This document shows positions 35,964 to 45,400 of a DNA stretch of 64,000 nt, piece by piece (the stretch's first letter is position 1; every line of letters starts with the position of its first letter). The stretch covers positions 181,599 through 245,598 of the forward strand of contig CAUJDF010000029.1 of assembly GCA_963169045.1 (NCBI GenBank). The letters are read 5' to 3'. The position numbers and the translations under genes were made by a program. The notes below the pieces were generated by a model. The model was not told the DNA's origin, made no database searches, and worked only from the letters and a program-made list of their open reading frames with translations. The stretch is from Myxococcota bacterium (GTDB taxonomy: Bacteria > Myxococcota_A > Bradymonadia > UBA7976 > UBA1532).

Positions 35964-36335
35964 ATGGCGTTCTCTGAGGGGGTGACGCGCGTGCTCGTCG
36001 TCGAAGACTCGCGCGAGGTGGCGGACATGTTGACGCAGCTGCTCCGGATGTGGGGCTGCGTGGCGCGGGCCGCCTACGACGGCGAGACGGCGCTGGCCGC
36101 CGCCGAGGGGCTGCGACCGGACGTGGTGCTCCTCGATCTGGCCATGCCCGACGTCGACGGCTTCGAGGTGGCGCGCCGCCTGCGCGAGCGGCCCGCGTTC
36201 GAGCACGTCATCATCGCCGCGATCACCGGCGAGTCGCTCGCCGAGGCGGAGACCGCGGCCGCCGGCTTCGACGGACACTTCAAGAAGCCGCTGGATCTCG
36301 AGGGCCTCCGCGCGTTCATCGAGGCCTTCGGTTGA
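35964..36335 (+). CDS. Stand-alone response-regulator receiver domain
   Basis: 123 residues, receiver domain only. Acidic pocket Glu 14/Asp 15 (VVEDSREV), phospho-acceptor Asp 58 in VVLLDLAMPD, and the conserved Lys in GHFKKPL near residue 107. Thr/Ser at the switch position: AAITGES. No output domain, so it would act by phosphotransfer or by binding a partner, as CheY or Spo0F do. No histidine kinase lies in the window. It converges with the GH43 lipoprotein gene. Confidence 0.92.
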   Translation: MAFSEGVTRVLVVEDSREVADMLTQLLRMWGCVARAAYDGETALAAAEGLRPDVVLLDLAMPDVDGFEVARRLRERPAFEHVIIAAITGESLAEAETAAAGFDGHFKKPLDLEGLRAFIEAFG

Positions 36336-36365
36336 CCCACCCGCTCGCCAGGGCGTCCGATTGCT

Positions 36366-37913
36366 TCACAAGCTCGGAGGGATCCGCACTTCGGGCGTCT
36401 CGGCGGGGAAGACGGGGCGGATCCAGACGGCGCCGCGGCCGTCGCCGCGGTCCTCGAAGGTGATCGGCGACACCCACAGGTCGCGCGCGCAGTCGCCGCG
36501 GTCGCGGCAGTCGGCGTGGCGCAGGCGGTGGTGCACGTAGAACCAGTCGCGGCCGTTCGGGCCGAGGACGGGGGTGCCGTGGCCGAAGGCCTGCCCGCCG
36601 CCGGGCACGAGCAGCCGGCCGGCGAGGCGCGCCGGGTTGTCGCGGACGAGGCCCTCGACCGTGGGCGCCGCGACCCATGCCACGTGGTAGTAGGCCGAGT
36701 CCCAGGCGCTGCCGCTGAAGAACAGGTAGACGAGGCCGTTGGCGCGGATGAGGCTCGGTCCTTCGGCCACCCCCCACGACACGCCGGCGCGGCGCATCCG
36801 CTCGTCCTGGCGACCGCGGTCGAAGGCGAGCATGTCGCCGCAGCGGGGACAGGACGCGGCCAGTCGCGCGCGCAGATCGGCGTCGTGCGGATCGACGGCG
36901 AAGATCTGCGGGACGTCCGGCGCGCAGCGCACGGCGAACGGATCGGCGGGGTCGAGCTCCACGATCGAGACGTGCTCGCCGTGGTGGGCGCGCTCCCAGT
37001 CCACGCGGGGCGGGTCGTTGGTGTACCAGGCGTAGGCGAGCCACCAGCGGCCGGTCTCCGGATCGGCGAAGACGCTCGAGTCGAGGCGGATGACCTGGTG
37101 GCAGAAGCCGCCGAGGCAGTCGTCGACGGCGGTGTCGACGCTGCGCGGCAGCGCGTCGCGGAGGCCGCAGCTCGGGATGTGGCCGCCGGCCGGGAGCGGC
37201 TCCCACGGATGGTCCGGGCGCGCGAAGGGGCCCGCGGCGTCCGGCGACCATGCGAGGTAGACGCCCGAGTCCTCGCGGTACGGCGGACACGGGTCCTGGG
37301 GCGCGCGGAAGCGCGTCGCCGTGAACGACAGCATGTAACCGTGCGGCAATGGGACGATCTCTGGCGCCCACAGCCGGCAGTAGTGGTGCTCGCCGAGCGC
37401 GTTCGAGCGGCCGGGGGCGCCGCGGCCGAAGGTGGCGCCGGCGCGCTCCCAGCGGACGAGGTCGCGCGAGCGCCAGAGCGGGAAGTCACCCGTGTCGACC
37501 GTGTGGGTGAGCAGATAGAGCGGGCCCTCGGCGTCGACGAGGCGCAGGACGTGCGGGTCGGGGTGGTCGCCGGGGAGCACCGGATTGCGCGCGACGAGGT
37601 CCGGGGGCGGCGGGGCCCCGTCGGGGAGGCTCGCCGCCGCAGCGTCTGCGGCTCCGCCTCCGTCGGGCGGCGGGGCGCCGTCGGGCGGCACGACGACGGC
37701 CGCATCCCCGGGGGTCACGTCGGGGCGGGGCGCGGTGGCGTCCGCGGCGGCGCTCCCGTCCGCAGGTTCGCTCCCGTCCCCGGCCGCCGGCGCGGCGTCG
37801 GCCGCTCCGTCCGCGGACATGGCGGCGGCGTCGGCGGCGCGTTCCGAGCTCGCGAGATGCCCGTCGCAGGCCGCGAGCGACACGGCGAGGAGGGCGAGGC
37901 GGGCGATTCGCAT
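36366..37913 (-). CDS. GH43-like glycoside hydrolase lipoprotein
   Basis: 515 residues from ATG 37913. Lipobox at MRIARLALLAVSLAAC, then an Ala/Asp/Pro-rich linker to about residue 110. The five-bladed beta-propeller signature starts with NPVLPGDHPDPHVLRL, where the first Asp would be the catalytic base. Blade motifs include FPLWRSRDLVRWERAG, GEHHYCRLWAPEIVPLPHGY, AEGPSLIRANGLVYLFFSGS (Glu as likely acid) and FGHGTPVLGPNGRDWFYVHH. GH43 enzymes act on arabino- and xylo-oligosaccharides. The surface-anchored position suggests polysaccharide scavenging. The Asp pK modulator was not located with certainty. Confidence 0.85.
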   Translation of the reverse strand: MRIARLALLAVSLAACDGHLASSERAADAAAMSADGAADAAPAAGDGSEPADGSAAADATAPRPDVTPGDAAVVVPPDGAPPPDGGGAADAAAASLPDGAPPPPDLVARNPVLPGDHPDPHVLRLVDAEGPLYLLTHTVDTGDFPLWRSRDLVRWERAGATFGRGAPGRSNALGEHHYCRLWAPEIVPLPHGYMLSFTATRFRAPQDPCPPYREDSGVYLAWSPDAAGPFARPDHPWEPLPAGGHIPSCGLRDALPRSVDTAVDDCLGGFCHQVIRLDSSVFADPETGRWWLAYAWYTNDPPRVDWERAHHGEHVSIVELDPADPFAVRCAPDVPQIFAVDPHDADLRARLAASCPRCGDMLAFDRGRQDERMRRAGVSWGVAEGPSLIRANGLVYLFFSGSAWDSAYYHVAWVAAPTVEGLVRDNPARLAGRLLVPGGGQAFGHGTPVLGPNGRDWFYVHHRLRHADCRDRGDCARDLWVSPITFEDRGDGRGAVWIRPVFPAETPEVRIPPSL

Positions 37914-38010
37914 GGGCGAGAGGATGCCTGCAGGGGGTGTCGGGGGCGCAAGAGGAACGACGTCCGATCCGCGCCGGGGGCACGTGAACGGGGTCGTGAT
38001 GGCGCGCGGG

Positions 38011-38871
38011 TCACGATCGAGGGCTTGCGCGCCGCAGCGCCTCGAGCCCGCGCTGCAGCGCCGCGCGCACCGCGGTGTCGTACGCCGCGGCGATCGCCTC
38101 CTCCGGCTCCTCGCCCGGCCGCGCGCCACGCGGGAACGGCACGGGCGCCTCGACGCGGTAGCGCAGCGGCGTGGGCCAGGGGAGGTGTGGCCACGGCCCG
38201 ATCGCGAGGCCCCACGGCAGCGAGAGGTGGACGGGAAACACGTCGGCGCGCGCGAGCCGGTGGAGGGGCAGGCGCTTCGCGAGGCGGTGCCCGTCGGTGA
38301 GCACGACGAGGGTGTGGTGCGGACCGGCGCACGCCACCGGGACGACGGGGACGCCCGCGCGGAGGGCGAGGCGCGCGTAACCCCGGCGGCCGGCGAACTG
38401 GAGGCGCCAGCGGTGGTGGAAGGGGCGCCATGCCTCGCGGTCGCCGCCGGGCAGCACCAGGACGTCCCGGCCGGCGCGCAGGGCTGCCTCCGCGTGGTCG
38501 AGGTGCGCCCGCAGGACCCCGACGCGCGCGAAGAAGCGGCCGAGGCGGCGGCTGGCGAAGAGGAGCTCGTGGCCGAGCGGGTGCAGCGTGCGCGGGAGCC
38601 CGAACTGGCCGTACCACGCGTACAGCAGGCCCCACATGTCGAGGGTCGTCGTCCCGCCGCCGTGGTTGGCGACGACGAGCGAGGGGGTCGCCGGCACGTG
38701 GGCAAAGCCCTGCACGTCGACGCGGTACGGCCCCCGCGGTCCGAAGAGCGGGCGGACGGCGCGGCGCACCGCCGCAAGGTGGGCGGGGTCGAGCTCGTCG
38801 ACGTCGTGGCCGAAGCGCGCGACCTCGGCGCCTTCGCGCCAGCGCAGGATGGCGGAGCGGGCGGTGCTCAC
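38011..38871 (-). CDS. Lysophospholipid/glycerolipid acyltransferase-like protein
   Basis: 286 residues from GTG 38871, chosen for GGAG eight bases upstream; GTG 38919 would add 16 residues. The PlsC-type motif is NHGGGTTTLD (His and Asp separated more than in the classic HxxxxD), followed by VLVLPGGDREAWRP, the PGG-E motif of diacylglycerol-acyltransferase-like enzymes, and VPVVPVACAGPHHTLVVL. Role: acyl transfer at the inner membrane in lipid synthesis. Divergent from the alpha/beta hydrolase gene at 38948 and in line with the GH43 gene. Confidence 0.85.
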   Translation of the reverse strand: MSTARSAILRWREGAEVARFGHDVDELDPAHLAAVRRAVRPLFGPRGPYRVDVQGFAHVPATPSLVVANHGGGTTTLDMWGLLYAWYGQFGLPRTLHPLGHELLFASRRLGRFFARVGVLRAHLDHAEAALRAGRDVLVLPGGDREAWRPFHHRWRLQFAGRRGYARLALRAGVPVVPVACAGPHHTLVVLTDGHRLAKRLPLHRLARADVFPVHLSLPWGLAIGPWPHLPWPTPLRYRVEAPVPFPRGARPGEEPEEAIAAAYDTAVRAALQRGLEALRRASPRS

Positions 38872-38947
38872 GGGATCGACTCCGCGGCCGGTTTGGGCGC
38901 CGGCTCCGAAATCTGGCACTCTCGATCTCGATAACCCTGGGGGAGCG

Positions 38948-39823
38948 ATGATTCAGCGGACCGCCGATCGCGCGCTTGCTCGCGCGCTTCGGCTCGGGGA
39001 CGTCCGCAGCGACCTCGTCCGCACCGCGGCGGGGAACGTGCACGTGCTCGACGCGGCGGGCAGCGGACCGCTGCCGCCACTGGTCCTCCTGCACGGGCTC
39101 GGCGCGGGCGGCGTCCACTACGCGCGGCTCATCCGCCGGCTGCGGCCGCACGTGCGCCGCATCCTGGCGCCCGACCTGCTCGGCCACGGCCTGAGCGACC
39201 TGCTGGCGGAGGGCGCGCCGCCGGTCGCGGTCCACGAGGCGCTGCGCGACGCGCTCGACGTGGTGCTCGACGAGCCGGCGGTGCTCTTCGGCAACTCGCT
39301 CGGCGGCCTGGCGGCGATCCGCTACGCGCAGGCGCGGCCGGCGGCGACGCTGGGCCTGGTGCTCGTCTCGCCCGCGGGCGCGCCGATGGCGCCCGGCGAG
39401 CTCTCGGCCTTCCTCGACGGCTTCGACCTCGACAGCCACACGGCGGCGCTCGAGTTCACGGACCGGCTCTTCCACCGACCGCACCCGCTGCGGCACCTGC
39501 TCGCGCTCGGCATCCGGTCGCGCTTCGGCGCGACGGCGGTGCGGCGGCTGCTCGAGGGCGCCACGGCCGACGTCCTGCTCACGCCCGCCGACCTGGCGCG
39601 CCTCCCGATGCCCGTCTCCATCGTCTGGGGCGGCGCGGACCGCGTGCTGCCGGCCACCCACCGCGACTTCTTCTTCGCGCACCTGCCGCCGGGCGCCGAG
39701 CGCCTGACGCCGCCGTCCTACGGCCATGCGCCTTTCCTCGACCACGTCGACGCGGTCGCCGACCACCTGCTCGCCTTCGCGCGCCGCATCGACGCCGCCG
39801 TCACGCTCGCCGCGCTCGGTTGA
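38948..39823 (+). CDS. Alpha/beta hydrolase
   Basis: 291 residues, start supported by GGGGGAG directly upstream. LVLLHGLGAGGVHYARLI gives the oxyanion-hole HG; nucleophile Ser 117 in GNSLGG; catalytic Asp in VWGGADRVLP; catalytic His in YGHAPFLDHVD. Length and motif spacing fit the haloperoxidase/esterase-like group. It faces the acyltransferase across a 76-bp divergent gap, which suggests both act on lipids, though that is inference. No signal peptide. Confidence 0.9.
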   Translation: MIQRTADRALARALRLGDVRSDLVRTAAGNVHVLDAAGSGPLPPLVLLHGLGAGGVHYARLIRRLRPHVRRILAPDLLGHGLSDLLAEGAPPVAVHEALRDALDVVLDEPAVLFGNSLGGLAAIRYAQARPAATLGLVLVSPAGAPMAPGELSAFLDGFDLDSHTAALEFTDRLFHRPHPLRHLLALGIRSRFGATAVRRLLEGATADVLLTPADLARLPMPVSIVWGGADRVLPATHRDFFFAHLPPGAERLTPPSYGHAPFLDHVDAVADHLLAFARRIDAAVTLAALG

Positions 39824-39866
39824 ACGGCACCCGCGCGCGCGGCAGAGTGCGCGCGGAGGTCTCGAC

Positions 39867-40517
39867 ATGCGTGTGTGGACGTGGGTGCTGCCGGCGCTGC
39901 TGGCGGCGGGCTGCGGCGGCGCGAAGCCGGCGGAGACGAAAGAGGAGCCGGCGGCCGCCGATGGGCAGGGGCTCGGCGAGCGGGCGGCGGCGGAGCTGAA
40001 GAAGGCGGCGGAGGTCACCGGCGACAAGATCACCGAGGTCGTCCACGACGTGGGCGAGGGCGGCGAGAAGACCGCCGCCGAGGTGCAGCGGGTCGCGGTC
40101 GAGGCCGCCGGCGAGCTCGAGAAGGCCGGCCGGAAGGTGGCCGGCGAGACGAAGCGCATCGCGCAGGAGGTCGAGGCGAACACCGTTCAGCTGATCGAGG
40201 GCAAGCGGCCCGAGCCCGCGGCGGCGACGCAGCCCGCGCCGGGCGCGGTCGACGGCGCCCGCGCGCGCGCCCTCGTGGCCGGCGGCGCGAGGCTCGTCGA
40301 CGTCCGCACGCCCGAGGAGTTCGCGGCCGGGCACGTCGAGGGCGCCCTCAACATCCCGGTGGACGCGCTCGCCGGGCGCCTCGGCGAGCTGCCCGACCCC
40401 GCGGCGCCGCTCGTGCTGTACTGCGGCAGCGGCAGGCGCAGCGCGCGCGCCGCCGCGCTGCTCGCCGAGAAGGGCTACACCGCGGTGTACGACCTGGGCG
40501 GCATGTCGAACTGGTGA
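39867..40517 (+). CDS. Rhodanese-domain lipoprotein
   Basis: 216 residues with GGAGG seven bases before ATG 39867. Lipobox at LLAAGC (Cys 17). A helical, Lys/Glu/Ala-rich linker (about 30-110) of apolipoprotein-like periodicity follows. The rhodanese domain at the C-terminus has LVDVRTPEEFAAGHVEGALN and the active-site loop CGSGRRS with Cys 186. Typical role: sulfur transfer or redox handling, here at the membrane surface. Helical linker plus catalytic end would let it reach across the periplasm. Confidence 0.88.
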   Translation: MRVWTWVLPALLAAGCGGAKPAETKEEPAAADGQGLGERAAAELKKAAEVTGDKITEVVHDVGEGGEKTAAEVQRVAVEAAGELEKAGRKVAGETKRIAQEVEANTVQLIEGKRPEPAAATQPAPGAVDGARARALVAGGARLVDVRTPEEFAAGHVEGALNIPVDALAGRLGELPDPAAPLVLYCGSGRRSARAAALLAEKGYTAVYDLGGMSNW

Positions 40518-40616
40518 TGCGGCGCGCGCGGCGGCCCGCGTCGGCGGCGCTGCGGGCGAAGCGCCGGGCGAGCGGCGCGTGCTACGTTGCGGGCGAGAGG
40601 GCGCGGGGGTTCCCGG

Positions 40617-42371
40617 ATGCGCAGGCGGATCGCGGGGCTCGTGGCGGCGTGCGCGCTGGCCGCGTGCGGTGATGAGACGGGGCGGTCCGGCGGCGGGGCC
40701 GACGCGGCGGTGCGGCCGCCGGCCTGCGTGTCGAGCGCGGAGTGCGCCGCCGGGCTGCGCTGTGAGGGCGGCAGGTGCGTGGCGCCGTTCGATCCGCCGG
40801 TCGGCGCCGCCGACGCGGGGCCGGACGCGTGCGCCGGATCCGCGTGCCCACCGGCCCCCTGGGACGCCGGCGCCGTCGACGGCGGGCCGCCCGACGCGCG
40901 CACCGATGACGCCTTCGCGCCGCCCGCCGATGCGCGGGTGTCCGACGCCTTCGTGGCGCCCGCCGACGCGCGGGTGCCCGACGCGGCGATCGCGCCGGCG
41001 GACGCCGCCGCGCCGGACCCGGACGCCGCCGCGCCGGACCCGGACGCCGAGGTGCCGGACGCGGCGCGGCCCGACGCGGACCTCATCCCTGACAAGGACG
41101 CGCAGCCCGTCGACGCGGCGCGGCCCGACGCCGCCGCGCCGGACCCGGACGCCGCCGCGCCCGATCCGGATGCCGCCGCGCCCGACCCGGACGCCGCCGC
41201 GCCCGACCCCGACGCCGCCCTCGAGCCCGACGCATTCGTGCCGCCGCCCACGCCGCCGGTGGGCGTCTACACCTACGAGCGCCTGCCGATCGGCGGCCTG
41301 ACCGAGGCGCGCGCCGTCGCCTTCCACCCGGACGGCAGCTACGCCGTCGTCCTCGCGCGCACCGACGTGGTGCACGTGATCGACTGGGCAACGAACGAGG
41401 CGCGGCGCTACGACCTGCGCCCGGCCGGCGGCGCGCTCTACTGGGAGGACCTGGTCTTCGACGCCGCCGGCGAACGCGCGATCCTCGTCGGCTGGCAGGA
41501 CGTGCGCGGCGCGCGCACCGGCGTCGTCCACCACCTCGACGACGCGGCGTACCGCAACGGCCAGGACCTGCCGGTCGCCGAGGTCCTCCAGGTCGATGGC
41601 CACGAGCTCGCCGCCATCGCCCGGCCCTTCGAGCCCGCCGGCCGGCCCGTCATCCTGTCGCGCAGCAACCGCAACGGCGTCGCGACGTTGCGCGAGTACG
41701 ACCCCGACCTGCCCGGCTTCGACGGCCTCGTCGCCGCGCGCGCCTCCGGGGGCGTCGGGTGCCAGGACGTCGCCTTCGCCCACGACGCCTTCGGCAACCC
41801 GAGCCTCGTCGTGGTCTGCGGCATCAACGGCGCGGTCGTCCTGCACTACAGCGAGATCGACGGCTTCGGCGAGTGGGCGGTCAACCCCGGCAACAACAAC
41901 CTCGGCAACATGGCGCGCGTCGCCTCGCACCCGCTCGGCGACTACGCGCTGATCGTCTCGTGGTCGGGGCGGCGCATCCTGCGCTTCGAGACCGGCCTGC
42001 TCGGCCGCACGCAGGACGCGCCCCACTTCGCGACCCGCGAGATCTGGGGCGTCACCTTCCAGCAGGAGGGCCAGCGCGCGCTCATCTACGGCGGCGCGGC
42101 GCAGATCTTCGACGATCCCATCGACGGCACCGTCTTCGAGTACCGGCACCCGCTCTATCACTGCGACGCGCTTGACTGCGACATCACCCCGGTGCACATC
42201 CCGAACTTCGGCGCGGCGCCCTACAACGCGTCGGCCAACGCCAACCTCAACGACGCCGCGTTCCGCCCCGGCTGCGACGGCGGGCTCATCGTCGGCGGCG
42301 AGTCCAACATCCAGGGCAGCCGCGGCCAGATCATCCGCTTCCAGATCGAGAACGGCCGCGACTGCGACTGA
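40617..42371 (+). CDS. Beta-propeller-like lipoprotein with Asp/Ala/Pro repeats
   Basis: 584 residues from ATG 40617. Lipobox: MRRRIAGLVAACALAAC. A Cys-knot-like segment (CVSSAECAAGLRCEGGRC, about 40-57) comes next, then an acidic linker with perfect AAPDPDA repeats (DNA period 18 bp, e.g. 41130-41220). From about residue 215 a WD/NHL-like pattern: ARAVAFHPDGSYAVVLARTD, YWEDLVFDAAGERAILVGWQ, FATREIWGVTFQQEGQRALI. Likely a surface-displayed beta-propeller; no catalytic motif was seen. The final part has Cys in CDALDCDITP. Convergent with the lamin-tail lipoprotein. Confidence 0.75.
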   Translation: MRRRIAGLVAACALAACGDETGRSGGGADAAVRPPACVSSAECAAGLRCEGGRCVAPFDPPVGAADAGPDACAGSACPPAPWDAGAVDGGPPDARTDDAFAPPADARVSDAFVAPADARVPDAAIAPADAAAPDPDAAAPDPDAEVPDAARPDADLIPDKDAQPVDAARPDAAAPDPDAAAPDPDAAAPDPDAAAPDPDAALEPDAFVPPPTPPVGVYTYERLPIGGLTEARAVAFHPDGSYAVVLARTDVVHVIDWATNEARRYDLRPAGGALYWEDLVFDAAGERAILVGWQDVRGARTGVVHHLDDAAYRNGQDLPVAEVLQVDGHELAAIARPFEPAGRPVILSRSNRNGVATLREYDPDLPGFDGLVAARASGGVGCQDVAFAHDAFGNPSLVVVCGINGAVVLHYSEIDGFGEWAVNPGNNNLGNMARVASHPLGDYALIVSWSGRRILRFETGLLGRTQDAPHFATREIWGVTFQQEGQRALIYGGAAQIFDDPIDGTVFEYRHPLYHCDALDCDITPVHIPNFGAAPYNASANANLNDAAFRPGCDGGLIVGGESNIQGSRGQIIRFQIENGRDCD

Positions 42372-42470
42372 CGCGAGGCGCGCCCGGCGGCCGCGGCGGC
42401 GACCCGCACGTCGGGGTGGGCGGCGACGGCGCCGGGGCGACGCCGCGCCTCGTCCGGAACGAGCGTTGGA

Positions 42471-45400
42471 TCAGGGGGCGCAGGCGGGGTTGAGCCGGCC
42501 GGGCGTGCCGCGGTGCTCGGTGGCGCCCTCGGGCGTGTACACCTCGACCCCGCGGCACCAGTTCTCGCCGTCGTCGTTGTCCTCGGCCGAGAAGTGGGCG
42601 GGATCGAGGCTGATCGAGCGGCCGATGGCCAGCGCGAAGCCGGCGGCGCCGTAGTCGACGCGGTCGATCGGCTCGCCGCCGCAGGTGAGGGTGACGACGT
42701 CCTCGCCGTTGTTCAGCGAGAAGCCGAACGCGCCGTCGGCGACGAGCCCGCCGTTGAGGGCGGCGTCGCGGCTGCGCGCATAGAGCAGGCGGCCGTTCGG
42801 CGAGATCAGGCCCGAGAGGCGGGCGGGGCTCACGCCGGAGGCGTCCCGCATCTCGCAGCCGGTGAGATCGAGCCGCTCTCCGGTGAGGTTGGTGAGCTCG
42901 AGCCACTCGCCGCGCTCCTCGCGGATCTCGCGCTCGGGGTCGTAGAGGATCTCGGTGAAGATGACCTCGCCCGGCGCGGGGCCGCGGGCCGGGGGCGGGA
43001 CGCACTCGCCGTGGTCGCACACGAGGCCGCCCTCGCACGCCGGCTCGCAGGGGGCGGGCAGGCACTGGCCATGGTCGCAGATCTCGCCGGCCTCGCACGC
43101 GGGCTCGCAGGGGGCGGGCAGGCACTGGCCGTGGTCGCAGATCTCGCCGGCGCCGCACGCGGGCGCGCACGGCGCCGGGACGCACGTCCCGTCGTCGCAG
43201 ACCTCGCCTTCGCCGCACGCCGGCTCGCACTCCCGCGGAACAAAAGGACAATCCGGGTTGGCGGCGCCCGGCGTGCCCCGCTGCGTGCCGTCGCCGTAAG
43301 GCGCCTGACCGAGGCACCAGTTCGCGCCTTCGTCGTTGGCGAGCGCGTCGATGGTCGCCGCGTCGAGGCTGATCGACGCGCCCGACGCCGCCGGGAAGTC
43401 GTCGCCGTCGTCCCAGAGCACCACGTCGACGAGCGTGTCGCCGCAGGTCAGCGTGAGCAGCTCGGACGCCTCGAGGCCGAAGGCGAAGAGGCCGTCGGGC
43501 TCGAGGCCGCCGTTGAGGGCGCCGGCGTCGCTGCGCGCGAACACGAGGCTGGCGCCGGGCCCGATGGCCAGGCCGAGCTCCAGGTTGCCGCCCGAGGTCG
43601 CCTCGATCGTGCAGCCGGTCAGGTCGCGGGCGCCGTCGACGACGCTCGTCAGCTCGAACCACTGCCCCTCCTCGCCGACGGGCGCCGCGGGGCTGTAGAG
43701 CACCTCGGTGAACACCACCTCGCCCTCGACCGGCGGCGACGGCAGGCACTCGCCGTCGACGCAGCGCTCGCCGGCCCCGCACGGGTCGGGCAGGCACGGG
43801 TCGGGCACCGGACACGCCGGGTTGGGCGCGCCGGGCGTGCCGCGATGGGGGGTGAGGTGCTCAGGCGTGTAGACGTCCTGCCCGAGGCACCAGTGCTCGC
43901 CCTGGTTGTTCGCGTCGGCGGCGAAGTGCGCCGGGTCGAGGCTGAGCGAGGCCTTGCTGGCGCGGGGAAAGCGCCCGCCGTCGTCGTACGCGACCGAGTC
44001 GACGGCGTTGCCGTCGCAGCGGAGCGTGACCGTCTCCGGCGAGTTGTTGAGCGTGAAGGTGAACGCGGACTGCGCGACGACGCCGCCGTTGCGCGCGGGG
44101 TCGGCGACGCGCGCGACCACGTAGCGGCCGCGCGGCTCGATGCGGCCGACGAGGCGCGAGCTGCCGCCGCCGGCGTCGGTCACCACGCAGTTGGTGACGT
44201 CGAGCGGCGCGTCGACCAGGCTCTGGAGCTCCATCCACTCGGCGCGGTCGTCGTCGAGGCCGTCGTGCGGGTCGTACATGATCTCGGCGAAGATCACCTC
44301 GCCCGCAGCCGGCGAGCCGGGCGGCGGCGGGACGCACTCGCCCGCGAGACACACTTCGCCGCCCTCGCATGCGGGGACGCACGGCGGCTCGACGACGCAC
44401 GGCGGGTTCGGTCCGCCGGGCGTGCCCCGCTGACCGTCCTGGGCGCCGCCGTCGCGGCCGAGGCACCAGTTCGCCCCGTCGTCGTTGGCCTCGCCGTCGG
44501 TCGCGCCGGGGTCGAGCGCGATCGAGGCGCCCGCCGCCGCGGGGAACGAGGCGCCGTCGTCCCACGCCAGCGCGTCGACGAGGACGTCGAAGCAGACCAG
44601 CGTCAGGCTGTCGACCGTGTCCATCGCGAACGGGAACACGCCGTCGGGCAGAAACCCGCCGTTGCGGGCGCGGTCGTCGCTGCGGGCGTAGAGCAGGCGG
44701 CCGCCGCCGGGGACGACCGCCGCCAGCTCGAAGCCGTCGCTGGACTCCACGGTGACGGTGCAGCCGGTGAGGTCGATGGCCGCGCCGGTCGTGTTGGTGA
44801 GCTCGAACCACTGCGCGTCCTCGTCGAGCGGGGCCGCCGGCGCGTAGAGCACCTCGGTGAACACGACGGCGCCGGGCGCCGGGGGCTCGGGCTCCGCGGG
44901 GACGCACGCGCCGTCGACGCACATCTCCGCAGGATCGCAGGGGTTCGGGTCGCAGGGATCCGGCACGGGGCAGGCCGGGTTGGGCGCGCCGGGCGTGCCG
45001 TGGTTGCGCCGCTCGGGGCGCTCGTCGTCGAAGTAGACGGCGTCCGAGACGCACCAGTTCGCCTCGTCGTCGTTCGCCTCGGCGTCGGTGCGCGCGGGGT
45101 CGAGCGCGAGGCTGTGCCCCGAGACGCGCGGGTAGAGGTTGTCGGTGTAGCCGGCGGCGTCGATCACCTGCCCGGCGCAGGCGAGCGTGATCGTCTCGCG
45201 GCCGCTGTTGTTGAGACCGAAGGTGAACTGCGCGTCCGGCGCGAGACCGCCGTTGCGCGCGGGGTCGAGGCTGCGCGCGAAGAGCGCCGTCCCGCCGGCC
45301 GGGATCTCGAGCGCGGCGATCGCGTTGCGGTTGTTGGCGGCGTCGGTGAGCGTGCAGCCGTCGAGGCGGCGCGGCCCGTCGGCGACGTTGGTGAGCTCGA